Shown: positions 18,219 to 28,008, numbered from the stretch's first letter. The stretch is DNA of 64,000 nt from Bacteroidota bacterium (GCA_016717325.1 JADKFV010000004.1:62001-126000), one strand, 5' to 3'. Notes: generated from the sequence alone by a model not told the origin. Translations and numbers: made by a program.

Positions 18219-19058
18219 ATGTTCGATATTGAAAGATTTATTAAACAGGCTTTAGAAGAGGATGTTCAGCAGGGTGATCACACATCACTTGCATGCATCA
18301 ATAAGGATAAAAAAGATACAGCAGTCTTAAAAATAAAAGATGATGGAATTATAGCCGGTATTGAATTGGCAAAGATGATTTTCAACCAAATTAACCCCGA
18401 ATTTGAATTTGTAGCAAGTGTAAAAGATGGCGATGTTGTAAATAAGGGTAGCGAAGCTTTCACAGTAAAAGGTAATACAATACAACTTCTTACGGCTGAA
18501 CGGCTAGTACTAAATTGCCTGCAACGCATGAGTGGTATTGCTACTCTTACATCGCAATATGTAAAGGCTGTAGAAGGCACAAAGGCAAAAATTCTTGATA
18601 CACGAAAAACCACACCGCTGTTTCGTCATTTCGAAAAGTGGGCAGTAAAAATTGGTGGAGGTTTCAATCATCGGTTTGGCTTATATGATATGATATTGAT
18701 AAAAGACAATCATATAGATGCATGTGGCGGAATAATAAATGCTATTGAAAGCGCTAAAAAATATTTGCTCATCCATACACTCGATTTACAAATTGAAATT
18801 GAAGCACGCACTCTCAATGACATAGAAATTATTTGCAATACAGGAGGTGTAAATCGTATACTCATCGACAACTTTACACCACAAAATATGAAACTTGCTG
18901 TTGATATGGTAAACAATAAGTTTGATACAGAAGCATCGGGGGGCATCACATTATCTAGTGTGAAAGAATATGCAGATACCGGTGTAGATTATATTTCTAC
19001 TGGCGCACTTACACATTCTTACAAAAGTTTAGACTTAAGTTTAAAAATTGTAAAGTAA
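18219..19058 (+). CDS. nadC: Nicotinate-nucleotide pyrophosphorylase (carboxylating)
   Basis: A 279-residue protein of standard NadC length. Recognisable residues include EDVQQGDHTS at the N-terminus, LNCLQRMSGIATLT, the quinolinate/PRPP site ILDTRKTTPLFR, KIGGGFNHRFGLYDMILIKDNH and the C-terminal ASGGITLSSVKEYADTGVDYIS. It makes nicotinate mononucleotide from quinolinate and PRPP in de novo NAD synthesis. The YihY-like gene follows after 18 bases and is likely co-transcribed. Confidence 0.95.
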   Translation: MFDIERFIKQALEEDVQQGDHTSLACINKDKKDTAVLKIKDDGIIAGIELAKMIFNQINPEFEFVASVKDGDVVNKGSEAFTVKGNTIQLLTAERLVLNCLQRMSGIATLTSQYVKAVEGTKAKILDTRKTTPLFRHFEKWAVKIGGGFNHRFGLYDMILIKDNHIDACGGIINAIESAKKYLLIHTLDLQIEIEARTLNDIEIICNTGGVNRILIDNFTPQNMKLAVDMVNNKFDTEASGGITLSSVKEYADTGVDYISTGALTHSYKSLDLSLKIVK

Positions 19059-19076
19059 AAAATCAGCCATTTTATA

Positions 19077-19964
19077 ATGACAAAAATTATCGCCAAATGG
19101 TTTGATGGAATGCCTCTGTTAGATGTAGCAAAATTTTTTATCAGAGGTTTGCGCAAAGGTGATATAGATGCACGTGCATCAGCGTTGTCTTTTAGTTTTT
19201 TTCTGGCACTGTTTCCATCGCTCATTTTTCTTTTTACACTTATTCCTTATATACCTATCGATCATTTTCAAAACGAACTCTTAAAATTAATAGAATCTTT
19301 TATTCCCAAACAAGCATATGATACAGTAAAAGAAACGCTGGTTGATATTGTAAACAATAAACGCAGTGGTGTGCTATCGATTGGTTTTTTAACTGCATTA
19401 TATTTTGCAACCAGTGGTACAAATTCTATGATCAATAGTTTTAATAAGTCGTATCATGGTTTTGTAAAGATTCCAGTGTGGAAGCAGCAACTTATAGCAA
19501 CCTTTCTTACAATACTGATTGCATTGATGATAATAATTGCAATAGGGTTATTAGTAGGTCACACTTTTTTAATAAGATATATATATAAGCACATACATGT
19601 AAATAAACAATTGTATTTACTCATGGTTGATTCAGGAAAATGGTTGATAATGATTTCGCTGTGTTTCTTTACTATTTCCTGCTTATACTATTTTGGCCCT
19701 TCGAGAAAACGCAAATTTAGATTTATAAGTGCCGGCAGTTCACTGGCAACTATTTTAATTATTCTTACTTCCATCATATTCGATTATTTTGTTTCCAATT
19801 TTGCAAACTACAATAAAGTGTATGGTTCCATAGGCACACTAATAATGCTTATGGTTTATATCAGATTTAATGCATTGCAATTGCTTTTGGGATTCGAATT
19901 AAATGCCTCGATCGAAAATGCACGCGATAAACAATTGAAAGGTAAGGATATAAAAGTTGTATAG
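19077..19964 (+). CDS. YihY/virulence factor BrkB family membrane protein
   Basis: A 295-residue protein with six membrane helices. The family signature is visible: DIDARASALSFSFFLALFPSLIF near the N-terminus, GVLSIGFLTALYFATSGTNSMINSFN in the middle, and NKVYGSIGTLIMLMVYIRFNALQLLLGFELNA at the end. Earlier labelling as ribonuclease BN is wrong for this family; its real function is unsettled, with suggested envelope or transport roles. It follows nadC in the same transcript. Confidence 0.9.
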   Translation: MTKIIAKWFDGMPLLDVAKFFIRGLRKGDIDARASALSFSFFLALFPSLIFLFTLIPYIPIDHFQNELLKLIESFIPKQAYDTVKETLVDIVNNKRSGVLSIGFLTALYFATSGTNSMINSFNKSYHGFVKIPVWKQQLIATFLTILIALMIIIAIGLLVGHTFLIRYIYKHIHVNKQLYLLMVDSGKWLIMISLCFFTISCLYYFGPSRKRKFRFISAGSSLATILIILTSIIFDYFVSNFANYNKVYGSIGTLIMLMVYIRFNALQLLLGFELNASIENARDKQLKGKDIKVV

Positions 19965-20042
19965 TTAAATTTTGCTTTTACTTTTATTGATTATATTTAC
20001 GCTCAATATTTATCTCCAAAAAACTTAATTTTATTTATCATT

Positions 20043-22616
20043 ATGAAAAAAAACATTTTTATGAGAACAATGATTGTTTGCACAGTATTGTTCATGAGCT
20101 ATTTTATTGCAAATGCTCAGAATCAAAAACGCAATCGCATTTCGGTTTTAATAGAAAACGAAAAAATCCGAAACACTTTTAGGTCTACTACATTATTTGG
20201 TGTTGTACCTTATCAAAAAGTAAATGAGTACGCTGAGCAAGCACTTGCACTTGAATTAAACAAAGCTGAAGTTGCAAAACTTTTGAGCGAAAAAAATTAC
20301 GCCCTTAACATTTCAGTACCAATGGCTGATGGTTCTACAGCACAGCTCGAAATGGTGCAAAGTAATATTGGCAAATTTGATGTAACTGAAGCAAATGCCA
20401 CCGGCACAAAAAACATTAACTACACCGGAGGGTTACATTATCAGGGAATTATGAAAGGTGATTTCAGTTCTATTGCAACCGCAAGTATTTTTAACGATAA
20501 AGTGTATATACTTTTTGCAAACGATAAAGGTTCTTTCAACTTGGGACAACTGGAAGACAATTCAGGTTATTACATTTTATTCAACGACAAGAATTTAAAA
20601 TTTGGCAACCCTAACAACTGCCTCACTCCTGATAATATTGAGTATGACAATAAAAATTACAGCATCGAAAAGAAAGGTGGATCTAATTCGATATTGGCAA
20701 ACTGTAAAATTGTAAAATGTTATTACGAAGCAGACTTTGCTATGTATCAAGCCTACGGAAGCAACACAACAACAACTGCAAATTACGTTACCGCTATCCA
20801 CAATCAAAAAGCTATTTTGTATGCCAATGATGGTGTAACAATTGAAACATCGCAAATTGTAGTATGGACAACAACAGATCCTTATGCTAGTAATACTACA
20901 ACCAGTACAACCAACGCAGCATTCATCACTCAAACCGGTGCTAACTTTAATGGTGATATTGCAAGCCTTCTTACCACAAGAAGTTTAGGTGGAGGCATAG
21001 CTCAGGGGTTTAGTGGATTATGCAACAAATCGCAGGCACATTGCACTTCACAAATTTATACTACTTATTCTAATGTGCCTGTATACTCATGGACAGTGAT
21101 GGTTATCACTCACGAAATGGGTCACTTAATGGGATTGCGTCACACACATGCATGTGTATGGAATGGCAACAACACTGCAATTGACGGTTGTTCAGGTGCA
21201 ACAGAGGGTGGTTGTCCATTACCCGGATATCATGTAAATGGTGGTACAATAATGAGCTATTGCCATATACAAAGTGTGGGAATAAATCTTTCATTAGGAT
21301 TTGGTCCTCAACCAACTGCAGTTTTAGTTGCCGGTGTTGCTGCTGCAACTTGCTTAACCGGCTCATCGGCCACTACTCCAACAGGTTTAACAACAACTAA
21401 TGTAGGTGCTAACTCTGCAACATTAAGTTGGAATTCAAGTTTGGGTGCAACAGATTACAATGTAGAATACAAAGCTTCAACTTCAACCGTTTGGATTCCA
21501 CTTGGTACATTTCAAACAACTACTGCTCCTTTATCCGGATTAAATGCAAACACAACTTATAACTGGCGCGTGAATGCCGATTGTTCTGCTTTTTCTACTG
21601 CAGTTAATTTTACAACCACAGGATTGATCGGTTGCGATATTGCTCAAGGTTTAAATGCAACAAATATTACAAGTACTACTGCAAAATTAAATTGGACCCC
21701 ATGGTCACTTGCGGTAACTTACCGCATTCGTTACAGACCTACTGGAACAACAGTGTGGACTATTAAATCATCATCGGTTTCAAACAAAAATATCACAGGG
21801 CTTTTACCTTCTACCACATACCAATGGCAAGTATCAACAAAATGTGGTACAGTATTAAAGCCTTATTCAGCCTCAAGTACATTTACTACACAAAGCATAG
21901 CTCCGCCTACAACATATTGTGCATCGAATGGAGCCAACACAACATATGAGTACATCACCAATGTTACTTTTGGCAGCATCAACAACACATCAGGCAATAA
22001 TAGTGGTTATGGTAATTATACTTCGCTTATTTCGAATGCGGTAAAAGCTACTACGTATACACTTAGTGTTACACTTAGCAAATCGGTAGCAACCGATAAT
22101 GAATTTGTTACAGCATGGATTGACTACAACCGCGATGGAGATTTTGATGATGCCGGAGAGCAAGTATATGCAGGAAATTCCACAGCAAATACTTTTACGG
22201 GTAATGTACTTATACCAAATACTTTTTCTGTAGGTCAAACACGCATGCGTGTTTCAATGCAATTCAATGCAGCACCACTTACTTGTGGCGCATACACATA
22301 TGGCGAAGTAGAAGATTATATTCTTAATCTAAAAACTGCAGGCCCGCCACCGCGCGAATCAGCAGAATTTATTTCGGACATAGAAGTTACAGTTTCTCCA
22401 AACCCGGTGAGCGATAATTTACAAATTACTATTGGTGAAGAATTTGAAAATAATTTAGGCATACAGGTTCTAGATATCACCGGAAAAGTTTGCATTAATA
22501 ATACACTTGCTACTGATGGCATTTTGAATGTAAACACGCTATCGCCAGGTTTATATTTATTAAAAATATTTAACGGTAGTGAAAATATAAGCATTAGCCG
22601 CTTAGTAAAAAAATAA
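20043..22616 (+). CDS. Secreted zinc metallopeptidase (M12-like) with fibronectin III, GEVED and T9SS domains
   Basis: An 857-residue exported protein. After a signal peptide ending near NAQN comes a propeptide-like region, then a catalytic domain with the zinc motif HEMGHLMGLRH starting at about residue 357 and the Met-turn TIMSYCH, as in metzincins of the reprolysin type. Two fibronectin III domains follow (about 442-530 and 532-620), then a GEVED-like domain (WIDYNRDGDFDDAGEQVYAG, about 640-760) and a T9SS type A sorting domain (VTVSPNPVSDNLQ to the end). It is likely a surface-attached or released protease that degrades protein outside the cell. No immediate operon partner. Confidence 0.9.
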   Translation: MKKNIFMRTMIVCTVLFMSYFIANAQNQKRNRISVLIENEKIRNTFRSTTLFGVVPYQKVNEYAEQALALELNKAEVAKLLSEKNYALNISVPMADGSTAQLEMVQSNIGKFDVTEANATGTKNINYTGGLHYQGIMKGDFSSIATASIFNDKVYILFANDKGSFNLGQLEDNSGYYILFNDKNLKFGNPNNCLTPDNIEYDNKNYSIEKKGGSNSILANCKIVKCYYEADFAMYQAYGSNTTTTANYVTAIHNQKAILYANDGVTIETSQIVVWTTTDPYASNTTTSTTNAAFITQTGANFNGDIASLLTTRSLGGGIAQGFSGLCNKSQAHCTSQIYTTYSNVPVYSWTVMVITHEMGHLMGLRHTHACVWNGNNTAIDGCSGATEGGCPLPGYHVNGGTIMSYCHIQSVGINLSLGFGPQPTAVLVAGVAAATCLTGSSATTPTGLTTTNVGANSATLSWNSSLGATDYNVEYKASTSTVWIPLGTFQTTTAPLSGLNANTTYNWRVNADCSAFSTAVNFTTTGLIGCDIAQGLNATNITSTTAKLNWTPWSLAVTYRIRYRPTGTTVWTIKSSSVSNKNITGLLPSTTYQWQVSTKCGTVLKPYSASSTFTTQSIAPPTTYCASNGANTTYEYITNVTFGSINNTSGNNSGYGNYTSLISNAVKATTYTLSVTLSKSVATDNEFVTAWIDYNRDGDFDDAGEQVYAGNSTANTFTGNVLIPNTFSVGQTRMRVSMQFNAAPLTCGAYTYGEVEDYILNLKTAGPPPRESAEFISDIEVTVSPNPVSDNLQITIGEEFENNLGIQVLDITGKVCINNTLATDGILNVNTLSPGLYLLKIFNGSENISISRLVKK

Positions 22617-22637
22617 AGCACAACAATTTATTTTGAA

Positions 22638-22667
22638 AAGCCCTTTCATATGAAAGGGCTTTTTTGT
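22638..22667 (+). terminator. Rho-independent terminator after the M12-like peptidase
   Basis: A perfect 28-bp palindrome (22638-22665, 14-bp arms) with an A run before and a T run after, 21 bases past the stop codon. Confidence 0.88.
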
Positions 22668-22740
22668 TTTTAAAGAAATGCTAACAATACTTAATGAAGA
22701 ATGTAATAACAAAACTGTATAAGAAAATAAATTTTAATAT

Positions 22741-22748
22741 TACTTTTG
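22741..22748 (+). promoter_or_regulatory. -7 box TACTTTTG of the alpha-oxoamine synthase gene
   Basis: Exact TAnnTTTG match 25 bases before the ATG at 22774; followed by GCA G, as is common in Bacteroidota promoters. Confidence 0.5.
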
Positions 22749-22773
22749 CAGTTATAAAAATAAGATAAAAGCA

Positions 22774-24018
22774 ATGATTGATTTATTTGAGAAACTAAAA
22801 AAGAACAGAGGACCTCTGGGCGAACATGCAAAAGATGCTCATGGATATTTTACTTTTCCAAAACTGGAAGGAGAAATTTCAAACAAGATGATATTTCGTG
22901 GTAAAGAAAAATTAGTGTGGAGTTTAAATAATTATTTAGGCCTGGCGAATCATCCTGAGGTGCGTAAGGCCGATGCAGAGGCTGCGGCGCAATTCGGTAT
23001 GGCATTGCCAATGGGCGCACGTATGATGAGTGGCAACAGCAATCAGCACGAACAACTGGAACAAGAACTTGCCGCCTTTTTGGGAAAGGAAGATAGTATA
23101 CTTGTAAACTTTGGATATCAGGGAATGGTAAGTGCTATAGATGCACTTGTCGACAGGCATGATGTAATTGTTTACGATGCTGAAGCACATGCATGCATAA
23201 TTGATGGGTTAAGATTACACATGGGAAAAAGATTTGTGTATCCTCATAATGATATGACGAGTTTAGAAAAACAACTTGAGCGTGCAACAAAATTAGTGAA
23301 TGAAACAGGTGGTGCAATTTTAGTAATCACCGAAGGTGTATTTGGAATGAGTGGTGATCAAGGAAAGTTGCGAGAGATAGTTGCGATGAAAAATAAATTT
23401 CACTTCAGATTATTTGTTGATGATGCACATGGATTTGGTACAATGGGAAAAACAGGTGCAGGAACCGGTGAAGAACAAAACGTGCAAGATGGTATAGATA
23501 TTTATTTTGGAACATTTGCAAAATCGATGGCATCTATAGGAGGGTTTATTGCTAGCGATGCACAAGTAGTAGAATACTTACGGTACAATATGCGATCACA
23601 AATATTTGCAAAAGCGTTGCCCATGCCATTAGTAATAGGCGCGTTGAAACGCCTTGAATTGCTGCGTTCGCAGCCCGAGTTAAAAAATAAATTGTGGGAA
23701 ATAACAAATGCATTGCAAAATGGATTGCGCAAAGAAGGATTTGAAATTGGTAATACGCAATCGTGTGTTACACCAGTTTTTTTGAACGGTACAATTCCTG
23801 AAGCAACGAATTTAATTTTTGACCTCCGCGAAAATTATGATATCTTTTGTTCGATGGTCGTATATCCAGTAGTGCCTAAAGGAATAATTATGTTGCGATT
23901 AATTCCAACTGCAACACATACAATTGAAGATGTAAATTACACGATTGAAAGTTTCAAAAAAATAAAAATAAATCTTGCAGCAGGAAAATATGATGTTAAT
24001 AAAATTGTTAGTATTTAA
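22774..24018 (+). CDS. Alpha-oxoamine synthase (serine palmitoyltransferase/KBL-like PLP enzyme)
   Basis: A 414-residue fold-type I PLP enzyme. Visible sites: WSLNNYLGLANHP, SGNSNQHEQLEQELAAF, the PLP-stacking region VYDAEAHACI, VDDAHGFGTMGKTG and the PLP lysine at about K250 in FGTFAKSMASIGG. The family joins an amino acid with an acyl-CoA and releases CO2. Similarity in the N-terminal half to Bacteroidota serine palmitoyltransferases suggests a long-chain base (sphingolipid or sulfonolipid) enzyme, but 2-amino-3-ketobutyrate ligase or AON synthase cannot be excluded by reading alone. Single-gene unit with its own promoter. Confidence 0.85.
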   Translation: MIDLFEKLKKNRGPLGEHAKDAHGYFTFPKLEGEISNKMIFRGKEKLVWSLNNYLGLANHPEVRKADAEAAAQFGMALPMGARMMSGNSNQHEQLEQELAAFLGKEDSILVNFGYQGMVSAIDALVDRHDVIVYDAEAHACIIDGLRLHMGKRFVYPHNDMTSLEKQLERATKLVNETGGAILVITEGVFGMSGDQGKLREIVAMKNKFHFRLFVDDAHGFGTMGKTGAGTGEEQNVQDGIDIYFGTFAKSMASIGGFIASDAQVVEYLRYNMRSQIFAKALPMPLVIGALKRLELLRSQPELKNKLWEITNALQNGLRKEGFEIGNTQSCVTPVFLNGTIPEATNLIFDLRENYDIFCSMVVYPVVPKGIIMLRLIPTATHTIEDVNYTIESFKKIKINLAAGKYDVNKIVSI

Positions 24019-24194
24019 TATTGAAATATTTTTTTGACAAATATTAATAACATATTTTTACAACAGTTAAAGAAAAGTTCTTTACTTCAAAATTGATATT
24101 CACGTTTTAAATATAAAGTGAACACAACAATAAAAAGTTGTGAAAAAAGCACAGCAATAATGCTGAGGCATAACGTAACTAAATCAAAAAAAAA

Positions 24195-24350
24195 ATGGCA
24201 ACAAAAAAAGCTGCAAAAAAAGCTGCTCCTAAGAAAGCTGCTAAGAAGGCTGCACCGAAAAAAGCTGCTGCTCCTAAGAAAGCTGCTGCTCCTAAGAAGG
24301 CTGCTGCTCCTAAGAAAGCTGCTGCTAAGAAGGCTGCAAAAAAGAAGTAA
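24195..24350 (+). CDS. Histone H1-like Lys/Ala/Pro-rich DNA-binding protein, 51 residues
   Basis: A short gene missed by length filters. ATG 24195 gives 51 residues consisting only of M, T, A, K and P, organised as KKAAPKK and KKAAAPKK repeats and ending KKAAKKK. The central part is three tandem 18-bp units (GCTGCTGCTCCTAAGAAR). The composition is that of histone H1 C-terminal tails and of bacterial H1-like proteins, which bind and condense DNA. The reading frame is convincing because Lys and Ala codons are mixed (AAA/AAG, GCT/GCA) while the amino acids stay fixed, and a strong terminator follows 25 bases after the stop. Another frame over the same DNA is open but gives a Lys/Arg/Leu string of no sense. 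Confidence 0.82.
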   Translation: MATKKAAKKAAPKKAAKKAAPKKAAAPKKAAAPKKAAAPKKAAAKKAAKKK

Positions 24351-24374
24351 TTCTTTTTTAAGTTTTAAGCTATC

Positions 24375-24409
24375 AAGGTCTCACAAATGTGAGACCTTTT
24401 TTTTTGACT
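24375..24409 (+). terminator. Rho-independent terminator after the H1-like gene
   Basis: A perfect 10-bp stem (24375-24384 with 24389-24398) with an AAAT loop and a run of about ten T residues. Confidence 0.88.
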
Positions 24410-25004
24410 ATACTTTTTTTTGACATAACGATATTGCAAATATTACAATGAAAAACATTTTACTTTTTTCAATATCATTCAGATCCAAAATAAAATTTAA
24501 AGAAAATATTTATTCAACGAAATATTATTCATCTGAGTAAAAATTAATTCCTGAAAAAAAATAATATTCCAACCACATCAAATTCATGGTCATGGTTATC
24601 AACAATTTTTATAAATTTTAATTTCCAAAAAATATTTTATCCTGTTGTCAACGAAAATTGATTCATAATTTTCGATTATCAAAAAATGTTTTTTTTTCAT
24701 TTTATGCTTTCTGGTGCAAATGCGAAATAAGAATATACCTTTTGAAAATTAAATTCTGCTTTTGTAAAATGAAAAACCGAATTGATTCCTTCTCACAAAA
24801 AAGGAAAAACTGTTTTTTACTCATTGAACATTCTTTTTCTTTTTATCAATATTGAAAAACAAATTTCAAAATATATTTTGCTATCAAGTAAAGCATGGCG
24901 ATTGAATTTTAAAACTGCAATCGTAATATCAGGGTAAACCCTTGTTTCTTTTTAATTGCAAACCTTTACATTTACACTCATAACAACATTAAACAATTAT
25001 CATT
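24410..25004. other. AT-rich intergenic region, nothing recognised
   Basis: About 600 bases of very AT-rich DNA. A 65-codon open frame (24658-24855) is present but has a biased Phe/Lys/Cys composition expected from AT-rich noncoding DNA. No RNA gene or repeat was seen. Confidence 0.5.
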
Positions 25005-25715
25005 ATGAGTTCAAGTAACAACACATCAGAAAAAACCTTTTTAATAATCGCACTTGCTACGGTTACAGTGGTGATAATGGGAATACTTTTTCTTGTCTTA
25101 CAAAATGGTGAACCCATGCTCGGTCAGAGATGCGATTTATGCACTTCAAAAAATCATGAAATAAGCGCAGCACAAGATTCTATCATGATTTATAACTTTA
25201 ACCTGAAAAGAAGTATTTACTTAGCTGATAAACTAGATTTGGATACTATGTATTTACCTGCAACTTATGTAAGAAGCATTTTTAGTGTAGCAAATACACA
25301 GGCAATAAATTTTGTATTCATTATTAAAGACAATAAATTGGGTTTAGCATTCAATGGGAAAGTATGCGACAGAGGAACATTGAAAGATGATACCACTAAT
25401 ATTGGCATGGTAACAAACGAAACTGATTTTACCACCACCACTTTAAGTACTGTTCAACCATTTGTTCGTGCATACAACACTTCTCAGGCTTATAGTAACG
25501 ACTCCATTCTTTCTGAATTTTTTTGCAAATCGTTTTATGATAGCACCATTGCTTTGGTTGGAATTACTGGTTACAATATTTTTCTTGGTGAAGAACATAG
25601 TGGAACCGACACATATAAAACTGCAATACTTCGACCTGTGTTTAAATCAGGTACAAGCAAAATATCAAATAAGGTATTTGAATCGGCCTACCCTTGCCCT
25701 CCATATTGCAATTAA
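25005..25715 (+). CDS. Membrane-anchored exported protein, uncharacterised
   Basis: A 236-residue protein with a short cytoplasmic N-terminus, one membrane helix (about 12-32) and a long extracytoplasmic domain. The domain has several Cys residues (CDLCTSKNH near 44, CDR in the middle, CPPYC at the end) that could form disulfides. No family is recognised. The next gene, a seven-helix membrane protein, starts only 3 bases after its stop, so the two are almost certainly co-expressed and may act together at the inner membrane. Confidence 0.75.
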   Translation: MSSSNNTSEKTFLIIALATVTVVIMGILFLVLQNGEPMLGQRCDLCTSKNHEISAAQDSIMIYNFNLKRSIYLADKLDLDTMYLPATYVRSIFSVANTQAINFVFIIKDNKLGLAFNGKVCDRGTLKDDTTNIGMVTNETDFTTTTLSTVQPFVRAYNTSQAYSNDSILSEFFCKSFYDSTIALVGITGYNIFLGEEHSGTDTYKTAILRPVFKSGTSKISNKVFESAYPCPPYCN

Positions 25716-25718
25716 AAA

Positions 25719-26423
25719 ATGGATACTGGTCAAATAATATATTTTATCAGTGCATTAATGCCTATTGCGATTTGTTTATTCTATTTCAATAGATTAGATT
25801 TTTCATTTAGATTGCTTTTGTTTTTTTGGCTTGTCGGTTTTGTTGTAGATGCAGTTTGCCGGGTTTTAGCAAACAATCAAATAAACAACATCGTTTTCAT
25901 AAATACATACAGACTTTTTGAATGGATATGTGTTATTTATGTTTTCAAAATGTGGAAGGAGCCCATTTTGCAAAAATTTAGTTACATAACTCTATTCCTT
26001 GTTGTAATAATAAATTGGATATCAGTCATACTATTAAAACCTATTTCAGTCAACGAAACAATAATTGGAAATAGTTTTGCAATTATAGATTCAATATCTG
26101 TTTTCAATACCTGGGTTTGTCTACTTGAATCGCTTATGTTAATTTTCTTTGCCAGCTCGTTGTTATTGCAATTCAGCAAATCGGGCGATTTTCTTATTCG
26201 TAACTCTAAATTTTGGATAGTGCTTGGTTTTTTTTTATACTTTACCATTAACCTTGCAGTATATGCCACAGCCGAAATAAAATTGAAAACTGATAATGGT
26301 TTGGTGGTATTATTTGCCGAAAAATCATGGGCTATGCACAATGCCATTTCTGTAATTGCAAATGTAGTAACTTGTATTGGCTTGGTATTGTTGCCAACGA
26401 AACTAAATTCAACTCAATATTAA
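25719..26423 (+). CDS. Seven-helix membrane protein, uncharacterised
   Basis: A 234-residue protein with seven predicted membrane helices and few charged residues; the loops contain NTYRLFEWICVIYVFKMWKEP and AEKSWAMHNAISV. The topology resembles 7TM sensor or carotenoid-free receptor-like proteins found in Bacteroidota, but no retinal Lys or catalytic motif is evident. It forms a two-gene unit with the preceding anchored protein. Function unknown. Confidence 0.75.
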   Translation: MDTGQIIYFISALMPIAICLFYFNRLDFSFRLLLFFWLVGFVVDAVCRVLANNQINNIVFINTYRLFEWICVIYVFKMWKEPILQKFSYITLFLVVIINWISVILLKPISVNETIIGNSFAIIDSISVFNTWVCLLESLMLIFFASSLLLQFSKSGDFLIRNSKFWIVLGFFLYFTINLAVYATAEIKLKTDNGLVVLFAEKSWAMHNAISVIANVVTCIGLVLLPTKLNSTQY

Positions 26424-26464
26424 AATTGTAAATACGGATTTTTGTTTGTTTGACTGATTGCAAT

Positions 26465-27358
26465 CTACCAATGGCGAAAATGATCGGCCATCACCAAATC
26501 TTTGCTGCCATCTTTATACTTATAAAATCCGGAGCCGGTTTTTTTGCCCAGATGCCCTGCTCTTACCATATTTACCAATAACGGACAAGGTGCATATTTA
26601 GGATTTTTGAAACCATCGTGCAAAACATTCAATATATCGAGCACCACATCGAGCCCAATAAAATCGGCAAGCTGCAGCGGCCCCATTGGGTGATTCATGC
26701 CAAAACGCATTACCATATCTATATCGCGCACATTTGATACGCGTTCATGCAAAGCAAAAATTGCTTCGTTTATCATAGGTATTAAAACACGGTTACTTAT
26801 AAAGCCGGGATAATCCTGTACTTCGCATGGAATTTTTCCAATGCGTACCGAAAGCTCATTAATTGTGGTGCACACTTTATCGCTGGTTAAGTAGCCGCGT
26901 ATTACCTCAACAAGTTTCATCACCGGCACTGGATTCATAAAATGCATTCCGATAACTTTATCTCCCCGTTTGGTAACAGCGCCAATTTGTGAAATAGAAA
27001 TGGATGAAGTATTGGATGCAAGAATACATGAGTGCTTACAAAACTCATCAAGGTCTTTAAAAATTTTTAACTTCAAATTGATATTTTCCGAAACTGCTTC
27101 TATAGCCAAATCGCAATCCTGCACACCTAATTTCATTGAGCTATGCGTTGAAATATTGGATAGCGTACGCTCTTTATCGGCTTCGGTAATTGTTTGCTTT
27201 GCAATCATCCTATCGAGATTGGAAGCTATATTTTTTATGGCTTTGGTTAAGGCCTCTTCCGAAATATCGATGAGAGAAACTTTATAATCGTATTGAGCAA
27301 AAACATGGGCGATTCCGTTTCCCATTGTACCCGAACCTACTACGGCAATATTCTTCAT
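26465..27358 (-). CDS. 3-hydroxyacyl-CoA (3-hydroxybutyryl-CoA) dehydrogenase
   Basis: A 297-residue two-domain enzyme of standard length. NAD loop VVGSGTMGNGIAHVFA at the N-terminus, CILASNTSSISISQIG, then GMHFMNPVPVMKLVEVI with the catalytic His, PGFISNRVLIPMINEA and FGMNHPMGPLQLADFIGLDV. It interconverts 3-hydroxyacyl-CoA and 3-oxoacyl-CoA with NAD(P) in fatty-acid or butanoate metabolism. The gene is 149 bases downstream of the uncharacterised 27508-27993 gene on the same strand. Confidence 0.94.
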   Translation of the reverse strand: MKNIAVVGSGTMGNGIAHVFAQYDYKVSLIDISEEALTKAIKNIASNLDRMIAKQTITEADKERTLSNISTHSSMKLGVQDCDLAIEAVSENINLKLKIFKDLDEFCKHSCILASNTSSISISQIGAVTKRGDKVIGMHFMNPVPVMKLVEVIRGYLTSDKVCTTINELSVRIGKIPCEVQDYPGFISNRVLIPMINEAIFALHERVSNVRDIDMVMRFGMNHPMGPLQLADFIGLDVVLDILNVLHDGFKNPKYAPCPLLVNMVRAGHLGKKTGSGFYKYKDGSKDLVMADHFRHW

Positions 27359-27507
27359 AAAAAAATTTATATGTTAATCGAAAAAAATAAGGCGCAAATG
27401 AAGTAAAATTTGATAGAACAAAAAATTGATTGGGGTAAATAAATAGAATAGCTGTAAAACAAGGGCTATCAACGATTTCGGAATGGTCAATAAAGAAAAA
27501 AAGAGAC

Positions 27508-27993
27508 TTATATGTTATATTTTTTCATTTCAATGTCCAATTCGGTGTGCTTTTTCCCTTTCGAAAATGTTGCTGCTTCGCTTGGCACAAAATTTTGAAT
27601 GAGTAACTGATGCATTCCAAGTCGTTTAATCCTTTTTTTAAGGACAGCAAATTTTTTGTTTTCTTCGGCAATCATACCGGCATAAATCACCAAAAACCAA
27701 AGCTCTATTTCTGCAGCATCATCACCATAATAATTGCTTATTTGTTTTATAAGGTTTACAACACTCATGTCTACTTGGGCAGTGGTGAGGTTATAAAAGA
27801 AAACAAAGTGATTATATATAACTGCACCTGTATACGTTGAACTTAGAAAAGCAAGTCGCGAAAAATATTCCAAATCTGTGGGCGCAATTTTTTTTCCATC
27901 GGGGTAAGTAATGTATACGCACCAATCATCAATTCTACCTTTATCGAATTCGATACTTATATGTGACCGGGTTGCACAAATAAATCTCCCCAT
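27508..27993 (-). CDS. Uncharacterised 161-residue protein
   Basis: A soluble protein without signal peptide or membrane helix. It opens MGRFICATRSHISIEFDKGRIDDWCVYI and ends with a basic helix (KKFAVLKKRIKRLGMHQLL) and a charged tail. It appears conserved in style (a Bacteroidota orphan family) but I cannot name it. It begins 15 bases after the stop of the upstream alpha-oxoamine synthase gene, so it probably shares its transcript. Confidence 0.72.
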   Translation of the reverse strand: MGRFICATRSHISIEFDKGRIDDWCVYITYPDGKKIAPTDLEYFSRLAFLSSTYTGAVIYNHFVFFYNLTTAQVDMSVVNLIKQISNYYGDDAAEIELWFLVIYAGMIAEENKKFAVLKKRIKRLGMHQLLIQNFVPSEAATFSKGKKHTELDIEMKKYNI

Positions 27994-28008
27994 GATTCAG
28001 TCAAAATA

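Noticed and set aside
24118..24423. Open frame rich in Lys, Arg and Leu over the H1-like gene
   Set aside because: It is another frame of the KAAPK repeats; the H1-like frame has a sensible composition and is placed correctly before the terminator.
24658..24855. 65-codon open frame in an AT-rich gap
   Set aside because: Phe/Lys/Cys-biased composition and no promoter, as expected of AT-rich noncoding DNA.
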